Source: Ureibacillus sp. FSL W7-1570 (GTDB taxonomy: Bacteria > Bacillota > Bacilli > Bacillales_A > Planococcaceae). Taken from it: 64,000 nt of DNA. A program made the translations under genes and the position numbers. Positions 9,193 through 18,700 of the stretch are shown here, piece by piece (positions within the stretch are counted from its first letter, which is position 1; each line of letters starts with the position of its first letter). The stretch lies in NCBI RefSeq assembly GCF_038593265.1, contig NZ_CP151979.1, positions 2,549,001 to 2,613,000 on the forward strand, in the 5' to 3' direction. A model generated the notes under the pieces. The model ran no database searches. It was not told the origin of the DNA and worked only from the letters and a program-made list of their open reading frames with translations.

Positions 9193-9483
9193 ATGGATAT
9201 CATTGAATACACAATGGAAGAATTGATTGATCCGACAGGGATTATTCAGGGAAAACGCTATGAGTTTTTGTTGGACGTGGAAGTGGAAGAAGATGATGAA
9301 CTTTATTCCGAAGCGGGAACACAGATCCGGCTATTGATTGGCAATGAAGGTGAAGGGCCGTTTATTATCAATTATTATATTATCGATAAAAAGGACGAGC
9401 GTTATATTGAACTTGCCTTGGAAGAAGAGGAGGAACAGGAACTTTTATCTTTCTGCAAAGAAAAGATTGAACTGGAAGGGTAA
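9193..9483 (+). CDS. Small acidic conserved protein (DUF6509-like)
   Basis: A 96-residue, strongly acidic protein. Its start has AAGGAG upstream. The sequence pattern YTxEELxDPTGIIQGKRYEF, then DDELYSE and a terminal ALEEEEEQELLSFCKEK, is what I recall of the DUF6509 family in Bacillaceae. No catalytic motif is visible and the function is unknown. It is a single-gene unit closed by a good terminator. Confidence 0.75.
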   Translation: MDIIEYTMEELIDPTGIIQGKRYEFLLDVEVEEDDELYSEAGTQIRLLIGNEGEGPFIINYYIIDKKDERYIELALEEEEEQELLSFCKEKIELEG

Positions 9484-9531
9484 AAGTGGGCTGTTAATAT
9501 CGAACGGAAAGAGGGTCCGTCCTGAAAAAAG

Positions 9532-9566
9532 TATCATCCAAACCGGTTTTTGGGTGATATTTTTTT
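9532..9566 (+). terminator. Intrinsic terminator after the small acidic protein
   Basis: TATCATCCAAA at 9532-9542 pairs with TTTGGGTGATA at 9549-9559 (one G-U pair), then a run of T. The rest of the gap to the next gene (9567-9841) is AT-rich with two TATAAT boxes near 9699 and 9743; I see no convincing -35 for either and no gene. Confidence 0.85.
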
Positions 9567-9841
9567 GCTTTTTTTCAAATTCAGGGAGGTCAAGATGTGA
9601 AATTTTATTAATAAATTAAAGGAATTTTGATAGGATGCAAGATCTTTATTACCAAAATCTTTAATTTAATAATTTCTTACCTTCTTGCAACATATATAGT
9701 ATAATAGGTTCACAAAATATTCAGATTATTTTAAAATATTAGTATAATAAAATTGTGGGGTAAGAAGATAGCGTTTTCAAAGGTAGCTGCTGAATGTTCA
9801 TTATATTGATATACGTCTGGTTCATAAAGGGGATGGGGAAA

Positions 9842-11026
9842 TTGACAATACTAAAAGACTTGAAAATACTTGATTTTTCATCAATGCTTCCGGGAGTTTT
9901 TGCAACGATGATGTTTGCGGATTTCGGCGCGGATGTCATTCATGTGGAGTCCACGAGAAGAGTGGATCTGATGCGCATTATGCCGCCATATGATGAAAAT
10001 AAAGAGTCCTATATTCATCAGCATCTAAATCGCTCCAAAAAATCAATCAAATTGAATTTAAAAACAAAGGAAGCCGTAGAAATCGTAAAAAAATTGATCC
10101 AAGAATATGACATTGTGATTGAAGGTTTCCGTCCGGGCGTGATGGAACGTTTGGGGCTGGATTATGAATCGCTGAAAAAAGTAAATCCAAGGCTCATTTA
10201 TTGTTCCATTACAGGTTATGGACAAACAGGGCCATATCGAAATCGTCCCGGGCATGATAATAACTACTTATCGATTTCAGGCATCCTGGATTATTCCCGC
10301 CATAAAGGAAAAAAACCTGTTTCCATGGGAATCCAGATTGCGGATATCGCCGGTGGAACATTGCATGCGGCGATTGGTGTGCTTGCTTGTGCATTGCATC
10401 GGGAAAAAACGGGTGAAGGAAAATATATTGATTTATCCATGACCGATGCGGTATTCACGATGAATGCATTATATGGAACGGCCTTTTTAGGCAGCGGGGA
10501 ATTGCCAAAGCCGGAAGAGGAAATTTTAAATGGCGGTACGTTTTATGATTACTATGAAACGAAAGATGGCCGTTATTTCTCTGTTGGCAGCCTGGAGCCG
10601 CATTTCCGCAAACTGCTTTGTGAAGCATTGGACATTCCCGAACTGATTCAAAGCACGTTTAATGATTCCACTTATACGCAAAAACGGTTTAAAGAGGCGG
10701 TGAAAGACGCTTTCTTGACAAAAACCTTCGATGAGTGGCTGGAAGTGTTCAATGAAGATTTCGAAGGTTGCGTGGAGCCGGTATTGAACTTTGAAGAAGC
10801 CTGCAATCATCCGCAAATCCGTGCAAGAAATATGATTGTGGAAGTGCCGAAAGAAGATGGCACAACGCAAAAGCAAATCGGCACAGCCCTTAAATTTGAA
10901 GGGGTGGAACCGACTTATCGATTTGTCGGGGCAAAGGTTGGAGAGCATACAGATGAAATTTTACAATCCCTCGGCTATTCCGATGAAGAAATCAAATCAT
11001 TGCATGACAATGGCGTACTTGAATAA
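9842..11026 (+). CDS. CaiB/BaiF family CoA-transferase
   Basis: A family III CoA-transferase of about 394 residues, which moves CoA between carboxylic acids through an aspartyl-CoA thioester. I prefer TTG 9842, eight bases after AAAGGGGA, because the family normally begins LKDLKILDFSSMLPGVFATMM; an ATG at 9794 would add 16 hydrophobic residues. Signatures are ADFGADVIHVE, GFRPGVMERLGL, ITGYGQTGPY, and the Asp nucleophile in DLSMTDAVFTMN. Substrates cannot be predicted from sequence. It stands alone with a strong terminator and no acyl-CoA dehydrogenase or ligase beside it. The large dehydratase-activator gene 4.7 kb away also concerns CoA esters, but no link is shown. Confidence 0.9.
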   Translation: MTILKDLKILDFSSMLPGVFATMMFADFGADVIHVESTRRVDLMRIMPPYDENKESYIHQHLNRSKKSIKLNLKTKEAVEIVKKLIQEYDIVIEGFRPGVMERLGLDYESLKKVNPRLIYCSITGYGQTGPYRNRPGHDNNYLSISGILDYSRHKGKKPVSMGIQIADIAGGTLHAAIGVLACALHREKTGEGKYIDLSMTDAVFTMNALYGTAFLGSGELPKPEEEILNGGTFYDYYETKDGRYFSVGSLEPHFRKLLCEALDIPELIQSTFNDSTYTQKRFKEAVKDAFLTKTFDEWLEVFNEDFEGCVEPVLNFEEACNHPQIRARNMIVEVPKEDGTTQKQIGTALKFEGVEPTYRFVGAKVGEHTDEILQSLGYSDEEIKSLHDNGVLE

Positions 11027-11031
11027 AAAAT

Positions 11032-11064
11032 CGTCCCAAAAGGATGGTCATTCCTTTTGGGACG
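11032..11064. terminator. Bidirectional terminator
   Basis: A perfect 13-base stem (CGTCCCAAAAGGA with TCCTTTTGGGACG, seven-base loop) followed on the plus strand by TCTCTTTTT. It serves the CoA-transferase and overlaps the last codons of the opposing gene. Confidence 0.9.
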
Positions 11065-12517
11065 TCTCTTTTTGCACAAAGCCTGCCACAAAATCCCGCA
11101 AATCCATGAAATCTTCCTGAAGGATCAAGTATTTCATAAAGATGCTCATCAATTGCTCAAACAAATCAAATTGTTCTGTGGCAAAAAGGGTTTTTAAGAG
11201 ATTGCACACATGTTTGGAAGTCATTTGGGCGATGGAATGAAAGGGGCTATCAACATGATGATATTCCTGCATCCACTTTTCAATCGACTGCTTTACGTGC
11301 TGATGGGATTGATCGACCACATAGGCGATATTCCGTTGAACAGCTGCCTCAATTTTCAACAATAAGTCCCGATCAAAATCCTTTGCGTTCAAAAATTCAT
11401 AAATGCTTGTACAAGAGGCGATTTCATATTCTTTCATCAATTGCAATACATCATAATATTGTTCGTTTTTCACAAGGGCATCAATGACAATATAAAAGAT
11501 TTGTTCCAAATAATTTTGATCGTACCGTTTCACCAAAGATTCAGGTTCCGGCTTTATGTTCGGCAAAATTTCCCCATAATCGATCAATAATTCAATCGAG
11601 TGATTGATCAAGCGGTCATTCGTAATTAAATATTTGCCGTGGGCAATCGTTTTTTCCGTATCGGAATGTTTGGCTCCGTCAATCGCCAAAATATAAGACA
11701 ACAGTGTTTGCTCTTTCTCTGTCAACGCCCATTCTCCAGCCTCCCACGTTCGGATCACTTCCGCTATCAATTTGTTGATTTTCTTATAATGCCGTTTCCC
11801 ACCCATAAAATGGAGGGAGATATTTAACAGATGAAATTCTTTCAACAAATGTGAACGAGGATTTTTATAATCAATTTTTTGAATGAAATGATTCATCGTT
11901 GTGATGAGTTGATTTTGGGTCATGAAAGATTGAATAAATTGCTTATACTGCTGGATCAAATCAATAGGGTTTTGAATGGTATGTAGGGGCGCTTGCAAGA
12001 AAACAGAATAAATCTTTTTTGCATATAAATAGCGCCAAAAATCGATTTTATGATTATAAAGAATATGTATAAAATATTTTTTCCCTATTTTATATAAATA
12101 GATTTCATTTAATTTAGTGATTGATTTTGAGTAATCGGTCTTTTTGCCAAAAACGATTTCGACAAAGTGGGAAAAGTTGAACACATTTTTTATCAGGGCG
12201 TGTTCAAAAACGGTTTTTTTGCTCGATGGGGAAGAGAAGAAGGCATCGAGTTTCTTTTGAACATTTTGCAGTTCAATGTTTGATGAACGGAACATTTCTT
12301 GCGTAAATAAATCCATTTTGCCCCAATGCTGTTTGATTTCCTGGAAAATGACATTGGAAGCATCGGTTTTATTGAGAAGGATCTGTTCAAGCGGGATGAG
12401 GCGGCCAAAGATTTTCTCCTCTTCTTCATATCCGCCGAGTTGTTGTATGCCTTCTTCAAAGAGTTCTCCGATTTGACCTTTCGTTTTTTGAAAAAGCTGT
12501 TCATCAAATTTGAGCAT
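11048..12517 (-). CDS. Uncharacterised 489-residue protein
   Basis: I do not recognise this protein. It starts at ATG 12517 with AGGGGG upstream. It has no signal peptide or membrane helix and appears largely alpha-helical. It is rich in Lys, His, Ile and aromatic residues, with segments such as YLYKIGKKYFIHILYNHKIDFWRYLYAKK. A Cys occurs in EIASCTSIYEF and another in MTSKHVCNLL. The helical pairs in the C-terminal half could be TPR/HEAT-like, but no consensus is clear. It is monocistronic, convergent with the CoA-transferase. Codon use looks ordinary for the window. Confidence 0.7.
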   Translation of the reverse strand: MLKFDEQLFQKTKGQIGELFEEGIQQLGGYEEEEKIFGRLIPLEQILLNKTDASNVIFQEIKQHWGKMDLFTQEMFRSSNIELQNVQKKLDAFFSSPSSKKTVFEHALIKNVFNFSHFVEIVFGKKTDYSKSITKLNEIYLYKIGKKYFIHILYNHKIDFWRYLYAKKIYSVFLQAPLHTIQNPIDLIQQYKQFIQSFMTQNQLITTMNHFIQKIDYKNPRSHLLKEFHLLNISLHFMGGKRHYKKINKLIAEVIRTWEAGEWALTEKEQTLLSYILAIDGAKHSDTEKTIAHGKYLITNDRLINHSIELLIDYGEILPNIKPEPESLVKRYDQNYLEQIFYIVIDALVKNEQYYDVLQLMKEYEIASCTSIYEFLNAKDFDRDLLLKIEAAVQRNIAYVVDQSHQHVKQSIEKWMQEYHHVDSPFHSIAQMTSKHVCNLLKTLFATEQFDLFEQLMSIFMKYLILQEDFMDLRDFVAGFVQKETSQKE

Positions 12518-12851
12518 TCTTACGATTCCCCCTAAAGCTACTTAAGAAGAATATACCAAAGAATGAAAAATAAAAAAACGTGGTGCTTGAAAAGGGGATA
12601 TCCCAACATCCTGTCAGTTTATTATTCTATTATTAATATAATAAACTGAATCATTCTATAAAAACTTCTTCACGATTCATATACTTGTTGCTATTCAAAC
12701 ATTCTTCCGCATTCATTCCCCGGACTTGCCGCACATGTCCAGTTGATTCATCCTGAATTTCCTTTCGGTTTATACACTATAGTTGTATAATGTAATATTA
12801 TGCATTCATACAAAAGGTTGAACTACAAATCAATTAAGTGAGGTCGCAAAC
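12518..12851. other. Intergenic region before the efflux-carrier gene
   Basis: No gene is seen. It contains a perfect 11-base inverted repeat (TCAGTTTATTA at 12614-12624 and TAATAAACTGA at 12639-12649) with an AT-rich loop and no T tract, and the palindromic element described at 12771-12789. Confidence 0.5.
12771..12789. promoter_or_regulatory. Palindrome overlapping a -10 box
   Basis: TATACA and TGTATA arms flank CTATAG; the right arm overlaps TATAAT at 12786-12791. The -35 region (TTTCGG) is poor. This layout fits a regulator-dependent promoter for the AEC carrier 60 bases downstream. The regulator is not identified. Confidence 0.35.
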
Positions 12852-13781
12852 ATGCACTACCTATCGATGATCTTTTTCCAAATCGTGGCACCGATTCTCG
12901 TATTGCTTGTAGTAGGTGCGTTGTTGCAAAAGAAATTCCGCTTTAACTTAAAAGCATTGTCTCAACTTGTTACATATTGTTTCATGCCGGCAGCGGTATT
13001 TGTCAACATATACGAAACGACCATCAGCATGTCGGCCCTCGGGGAAGTTGCGGTTTTTATCGTTTTATTTATCGGAAGCCAAATGATCATCAGCCATTAT
13101 GTGGCGAAAATACTTGGGCTTAACCGTTCGGAATCCGCTGTATTTAAAAATAGTATTGTTCTCATCAACTCCGGCAACTACGGAATTCCGGTGGCGCAAA
13201 TGGTTTTTGCAACCCAGCCCATTGGTGTCGCCATTCAGGTCATCCTTGTAATTTTTCAAAACATGACGACTTACACTTACGGATTGTACAATTTGATTTC
13301 AGCAACGAAATCCGGGCTTGACATCATCAAAGATTTCTTAAAAATGCCGATTCTCCATGCATTAATTGTCGGGGTCATTTTGAATGTGGCAAATTTTGAA
13401 ATCCCCCAAACCTTCCGCATTCCATTGGATCATGTGGCGGATGGGTTTGTCGCCGTTGCTTTGATTACCCTTGGTGCGCAACTATCACAGCTGGAAATGC
13501 GCACGATGATCAACAAAACGATCATTACCAGCTGCTTTATGAGGCTTTTTGTAGGTCCGGCTATTGCGCTTCTCATCATATATCTTCTCGGCATCAATGG
13601 CGTTGTCGCCAAATCTTTATTTATTGCAAGCTCATTTCCTACTTCCCGCAACAGCTCAAGCCTTGCTTTGGAGTATGATGTGGAATCCAACACAGCAGCT
13701 CAAACGGTTTTATTTTCAACCATTGTCAGCTGCATTACTGTGACGATTGTAATTTATTTATCCAACCTTCTTTTTGGGTAA
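12852..13781 (+). CDS. AEC (auxin efflux carrier) family transporter
   Basis: A 309-residue integral membrane protein of about ten helices with the AEC pattern: an N-terminal helix (QIVAPILVLLVVGALLQKK), YCFMPAAVFVNIYET, NSGNYGIPVAQMVF and, near the C-terminus, FIASSFPTSRNSSSLALEY. Bacterial members carry small carboxylates such as malate or malonate, but the substrate here is unknown. GTGAGGT precedes the ATG. It appears to be monocistronic; the next gene has its own spacing of 95 bases and no terminator is evident between them, so co-transcription with the protease gene is possible. Confidence 0.88.
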   Translation: MHYLSMIFFQIVAPILVLLVVGALLQKKFRFNLKALSQLVTYCFMPAAVFVNIYETTISMSALGEVAVFIVLFIGSQMIISHYVAKILGLNRSESAVFKNSIVLINSGNYGIPVAQMVFATQPIGVAIQVILVIFQNMTTYTYGLYNLISATKSGLDIIKDFLKMPILHALIVGVILNVANFEIPQTFRIPLDHVADGFVAVALITLGAQLSQLEMRTMINKTIITSCFMRLFVGPAIALLIIYLLGINGVVAKSLFIASSFPTSRNSSSLALEYDVESNTAAQTVLFSTIVSCITVTIVIYLSNLLFG

Positions 13782-13875
13782 AGGAATGTTAAATAAAAGT
13801 TCAAAAAAATGCTTCGCTACGGGGAGTAAACATTTGTAAACTAATAATATAGAAGATAAAAGGAAGTGTTGAGTT

Positions 13876-15696
13876 GTGAAAGAAAAGCAACCTCAAAATC
13901 GCTCTCTGACCTACTACTTTTTCATTTTAATGGCCATTGTGTTATTGAATGCGCTCATTTTTCCGGGCATTCAGAAGCAAAAAGTGGAAGAGGTGGACTA
14001 CGGCACTTTCCTTCAAATGGTTGAAGACGGGAAAGTGAAGAAAGTAACGATTCAAGATGATGCCATTACATTTACCGATAAAGACAATAAAGATGTCATT
14101 TACAAAACAGGTGTGGTGGAAGATGCTAAATTAGTGGACCGGCTATATGAAGCCAATGTCCCATTTACGAAAACCATCCCGAATGAATTTTCACCTTTAA
14201 TTCGATTCATATTATTGTGGATTGTTCCTTTTTTGATTATTTTGCTAATCGGAAGCTTTTTCACGCGGGGACTCCGCCAATCAAGAGCGGACGTATTAAC
14301 GTTTGGCAAAGCCAATGCCAAAATTTATGTTGAATCCGAAACCGGGAAAAGCTTTGACGATGTAGCCGGCCAGGATGAAGCGAAAGAAGCATTGAAAGAG
14401 ATTGTGGATTTTTTACATAATCCGGAAAAATACCGGAAAGTGGGGGCAAAACTCCCTAAAGGGGTGTTGTTGGTAGGGCCTCCAGGAACCGGGAAAACGT
14501 TGATTGCCAAAGCGGTGGCCGGGGAAGCGAAAGTGCCATTCTTTACGATTTCCGGTTCTGAATTTGTGGAAATGTTTGTCGGAATGGGTGCGGCCCGTGT
14601 GCGGGATTTGTTTAAGCAAGCCCAGGAAAAAGCGCCATGCATCGTCTTTATCGATGAGATTGATGCCATCGGGAAAAAGCGGGGCGTGAATTTGACCCAA
14701 GGAAACGACGAACGGGAACAAACATTAAACCAATTATTATATGAAATGGACGGTTTCGATCCCAGCAAGGGCGTTGTCATTCTGGCCGCTACAAATCGTC
14801 CGGAAGTGTTGGACCAAGCTCTTTTGCGTCCGGGAAGATTCGACCGCCGAATTCCGCTTGAACTTCCAGACTTAAAAGGAAGGGAAGCCATTCTGAATGT
14901 ATATTTGAAAAAGGTGGCGGCAGACGAGAATGTCGATGCGACTGCGATTGCAAAAGCAACGCCTGGTGCATCCGGGGCAGATCTCGCCAATATCGTCAAT
15001 GAAGCGGCTTTAAGAGCGGTGAGAATGAATCGGGACAAAGTGATTCAGGAGGACCTTGAAGAAGCGGTGGAAATTACGATTGCGGGATATAGAAGAAAAA
15101 GCAAAATCCTGTCACCGCAAGAGAAGAAAATCGTCGCTTATCATGAAATTGGACATGCCATTGTTGCGGCGAGACAGACCCATTCCGCGCCGGTGCAAAA
15201 AATCACCATTATTCCCCGTACTTCCGGAGCTTTAGGCTACACAATGCAAGTGGAAGAAGAGGAACGATACTTATTAACAAAAGAAGAGCTGTTTAATAAA
15301 ATTGTGACATTGACCGGCGGAAGAACGGCGGAAGAAATTGTTTTCCAATCCGTTACATCCGGTGCCGCCAATGATATTGAACAGGCGACGAAATTGGCGA
15401 GGGCGATGGTTACCCGCTACGGCATGAGCGAGCACTTTGGCATGATGGGCCTTGAAACGGTCTCCAACGTATATTTAGGAGGGGACAGTTCTCTCATCTG
15501 TTCCGATGAAACGGCAGCCAAAATCGATGAAGAAGTGCAAAACATTATTGAAAGCGCCCATGAAAAAGCGCGCCAAATTCTCACAGAGAACATCGACAAA
15601 CTCCATGAATTGGCAGAGTATTTGTTGGAGAAAGAGACGATCAGCGGGGAAGAATTCATGAGCATTTTGGAAAACGAACCCGTTGTAAGCCAATAA
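13876..15696 (+). CDS. FtsH-type membrane AAA+ zinc protease
   Basis: A 606-residue ATP-dependent metalloprotease. It starts at GTG 13876 with AAGGAAG upstream. Membrane segments at about 12-31 and 110-131 flank the external FtsH domain. The AAA module has Walker A GPPGTGKT at 201-208, Walker B IVFIDEIDA, and the second region of homology TNRPEVLDQALLRPGRFDRR. The protease domain has the zinc motif HEIGH at 423-427 and the third ligand Asp near 500 in GAANDIEQAT. All key residues are intact. It lacks the long acidic tail usual for the main Bacillus FtsH, and the usual neighbours (tilS, hpt, hslO) are absent, so it may be a second paralogue. A strong terminator follows. Confidence 0.92.
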   Translation: MKEKQPQNRSLTYYFFILMAIVLLNALIFPGIQKQKVEEVDYGTFLQMVEDGKVKKVTIQDDAITFTDKDNKDVIYKTGVVEDAKLVDRLYEANVPFTKTIPNEFSPLIRFILLWIVPFLIILLIGSFFTRGLRQSRADVLTFGKANAKIYVESETGKSFDDVAGQDEAKEALKEIVDFLHNPEKYRKVGAKLPKGVLLVGPPGTGKTLIAKAVAGEAKVPFFTISGSEFVEMFVGMGAARVRDLFKQAQEKAPCIVFIDEIDAIGKKRGVNLTQGNDEREQTLNQLLYEMDGFDPSKGVVILAATNRPEVLDQALLRPGRFDRRIPLELPDLKGREAILNVYLKKVAADENVDATAIAKATPGASGADLANIVNEAALRAVRMNRDKVIQEDLEEAVEITIAGYRRKSKILSPQEKKIVAYHEIGHAIVAARQTHSAPVQKITIIPRTSGALGYTMQVEEEERYLLTKEELFNKIVTLTGGRTAEEIVFQSVTSGAANDIEQATKLARAMVTRYGMSEHFGMMGLETVSNVYLGGDSSLICSDETAAKIDEEVQNIIESAHEKARQILTENIDKLHELAEYLLEKETISGEEFMSILENEPVVSQ

Positions 15697-15710
15697 ATTA
15701 TTGAAATAAA

Positions 15711-15757
15711 AACCAAGCGGCCTTGATAGTTCTACTTCAAGGCCGCTTGGTTTTTAT
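15711..15757. terminator. Strong bidirectional terminator
   Basis: A perfect 16-base stem, AACCAAGCGGCCTTGA (15711-15726) with its complement at 15737-15752, followed by T residues on the plus strand and, on the minus strand, by TTTTTATTTCAATAA. It separates the FtsH-type gene from the convergent activator gene. Confidence 0.93.
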
Positions 15758-18700
15758 ATTGTTTGTTGAATGTTTGTTTTTGCCACGCTCATCATCAACT
15801 TGATGCGGTTGACTTGGTTCACTTTGCTGATGCTGGCATCATAATCGATGGCAACGAGATTGGCATTTGGATATTCTTTTTTGATTGCATTGAACATGCC
15901 TTTGCCGACAATATGGTTTGGCAAACATCCGAATGGCTGCACACAAACGACATTTTGCACTCCGGCATCCATCAATTCCGCGATTTCCCCAGGCAATAGC
16001 CAACCTTCGCCCATTTGGTTGCCAAGACTTAAAAACTTCGAAGCTTTTTCGGCAATTTCATGGATTTCAAGCGGTGCTGAAAAAAGCCCGCTTTCTTGCA
16101 GCGCTTTCCGTATAGGCTTACGGTAAAACTCAATAAATTCAATGGAAATATTGCCGAAGATGGAATCCATTTTCGGGAATCCAAAATGTTGCGCTTTGTA
16201 TTTCCGGTTGTATAAACCGTATAAGAAGAAGTCGATAAAATCAGGAACGACCGCTTCGCCGCCTTCTTCTTCGATAATTTCCACCACTTGGTTATTGGCG
16301 AATGGATGGAATTTGACTAAAATTTCCCCCACGACTCCGACTTTCGGTTTCTGTTCATTCGTTACTTCAATGCGGCTAAAATCATCAATGATGTGTTGAA
16401 TTAATTTTCTATATTCTTTCATAGAGAAGTTGGGAAGAATATATTTCGATTGTTCCAGCCATTTATGATAGACGGCTTCGGTGGACCCTTTCACCACTTC
16501 ATAAGGTCTTACCGCCAGTTTCAAACGGAGCAGCAAGTCCCCAATATTGGCGGCAATGATCAGCTTTTTCGCAAGAGGCAAGGTGATTCTAAAACCTGTA
16601 TGTTTCTTGCCGCTGATGGATTTGGCGCTGAGGGAAAGTACAGGCACTTGTCCCATGCCGGCGTTTTTCAATGCTTTTTGGAGTAATGCAAAATAGTTGG
16701 TCGCGCGGCATCCACCACCAGTTTGAGACATGATCACGGCCGTGCGGTCCAAGTCGTAATGGCCTTTTTTCAAATTGGCAATTAATTGGCCGATGGTAAC
16801 GATGGCTGGATAGCAAGCATCGTTATTCACGTAACGCAATCCTTCTTCAACATCCTTTTCTGACACTTTCTCCAGCACCTTGATTTGATAGCCATGCTGA
16901 TTGAAGGCTTCTTCAAACAGCTTGAAGTGGGTTGGAACCATTTGAGGCGCCAAAATGGTGTAAATTTCTTTTGCTTTCTTATCAAAAATGGCTTCTTCTT
17001 TTTCTACTGCATTTTTTTGTGCGATTCCCAGATTTTTATTGTTTTTCCGTTCTTCAATCGCCGCCTTCATGGAGCGGAGCCGGATGCGGGCGGCGCCTAG
17101 ATTAGAAATTTCATCCATTTTAATCCAAGTGTAGAGTTGATTATCTTGTTCCAATATTTCTTGCACGGCATCCGTTGTAATGGCGTCAAGGCCGCAACCA
17201 AAGGATGTTACATGCAATAATTCCAAGTTCGGGTGTTCTTTCACGACTTCTGCCGCTTCATAAAGCCGTGAATGGAAAGTCCACTGGTTCACCACTTCAT
17301 CCCGGGATCGCAACGGTGCCAAATGGCTGACGGAGTCTTCTGTCAAAACGGCCATGCCAAGCCGGATGATTTCATCGGGCAAATCGTGGTTGATGGCAGG
17401 ATCGATATGATATGGATGTCCCGCCAAAACGATGCCGATTTGATCTTCCTCCTCCAATTGTTTAATGATTTCTTCTCCCCGTTGTCTTAGCCATGCGTTA
17501 AATTGGATGTCTTCCTGTCTCGCTTTTTGCAAGGCGTATTTAATTTCAACTTTTGAAATATCCGGGAAGACAGCGCATAATTCATTGAACAAGGCGTCCT
17601 CTTTATGGATTGATAAAAATGGATTTAAGAATTTCACGCCATTTTCCAAAAAGACTTGTTCCATATTGACGCGAATCACTTCAGGATAAGAAGCGACAAC
17701 CGGACAGTTATAATGGTTTTGCTGCGTTCTTCTCTCCAATTCTTCATAGACGATGGAAGGATAGAATATGATTTTGACACCTTTTTCGATCAAATTCATA
17801 ATATGGCCGTGGCTCAATTTGGCCGGATAACAAACCGATTCGGAAGGAATGGTTTCAATGCCTTTCTCAAACAGTTTTTTGCTCGATTTATTGGATAAGA
17901 CCACTTCAAAGCCAAGCTCTGTAAAGAATGTATGCCAGAATGGATAGTTTTCATATAAATTCAAAACGCGGGGGATGCCAATTTTCCCTCGAACCGCTTC
18001 TTCCTCCGGGAGGGATGGGCGGTCAAATAATTTTTCGTATTTTTCCTTTGCTAAGTTTGGCAAAGTGCTTTTCGGTTTTTGTATTCCGGCGCCGCGTTCG
18101 CAGCGGTTTCCAGTGATGAATGTCCGCTTGTCAGGGAAGCGGTTGATCGTGATCGGACAACGGTTTTCACAGAGACCGCAACGGCTGTGGGTGATTTTTA
18201 CTTGGAAATCATATAATTTTGTTTTTGGAATTAATGTCGTAGTTTCTTCCCCGTTCCAGTTTTTCTTTGCTACAAGGGCGCATCCATAGGCGCCCATGAG
18301 CCCGGCCAGGTCAGGACGGACCACTTCTTTGCCGGTCATTTTTTCAAAGGCTCTTAAAACCGAATCGTTTAAAAAAGTGCCGCCTTGAACGACGATTTTA
18401 TTCCCTAATTCTTCGACAGATTTCAATTTAATCACTTTATATAAAGCGTTTGTCACGATGGAGTAGGCGAGTCCTGCCGAAATGTTATCAATACTTGCTC
18501 CTTCTTTTTGCACTTGTTTGACTCGGGAGTTCATGAAAACGGTGCAACGGGAGCCCAAATCCACCGGCGATTTGGCAGTAAGGGCAAGTTTCGAAAACTC
18601 TTGCACACTTTGGCCCAATGTTTCCGCAAAACTTTCCAGGAAGGAGCCGCATCCTGCTGAACAAGCTTCATTTAAATGGATGCTGTCAATCACACCGTTT

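Noticed and set aside
14325-15038. 237-codon minus-strand frame opposite the FtsH-type gene
   Set aside because: Lies entirely over the AAA module, which is beyond doubt; composition rich in Ser/Pro/Arg as expected from the complement.
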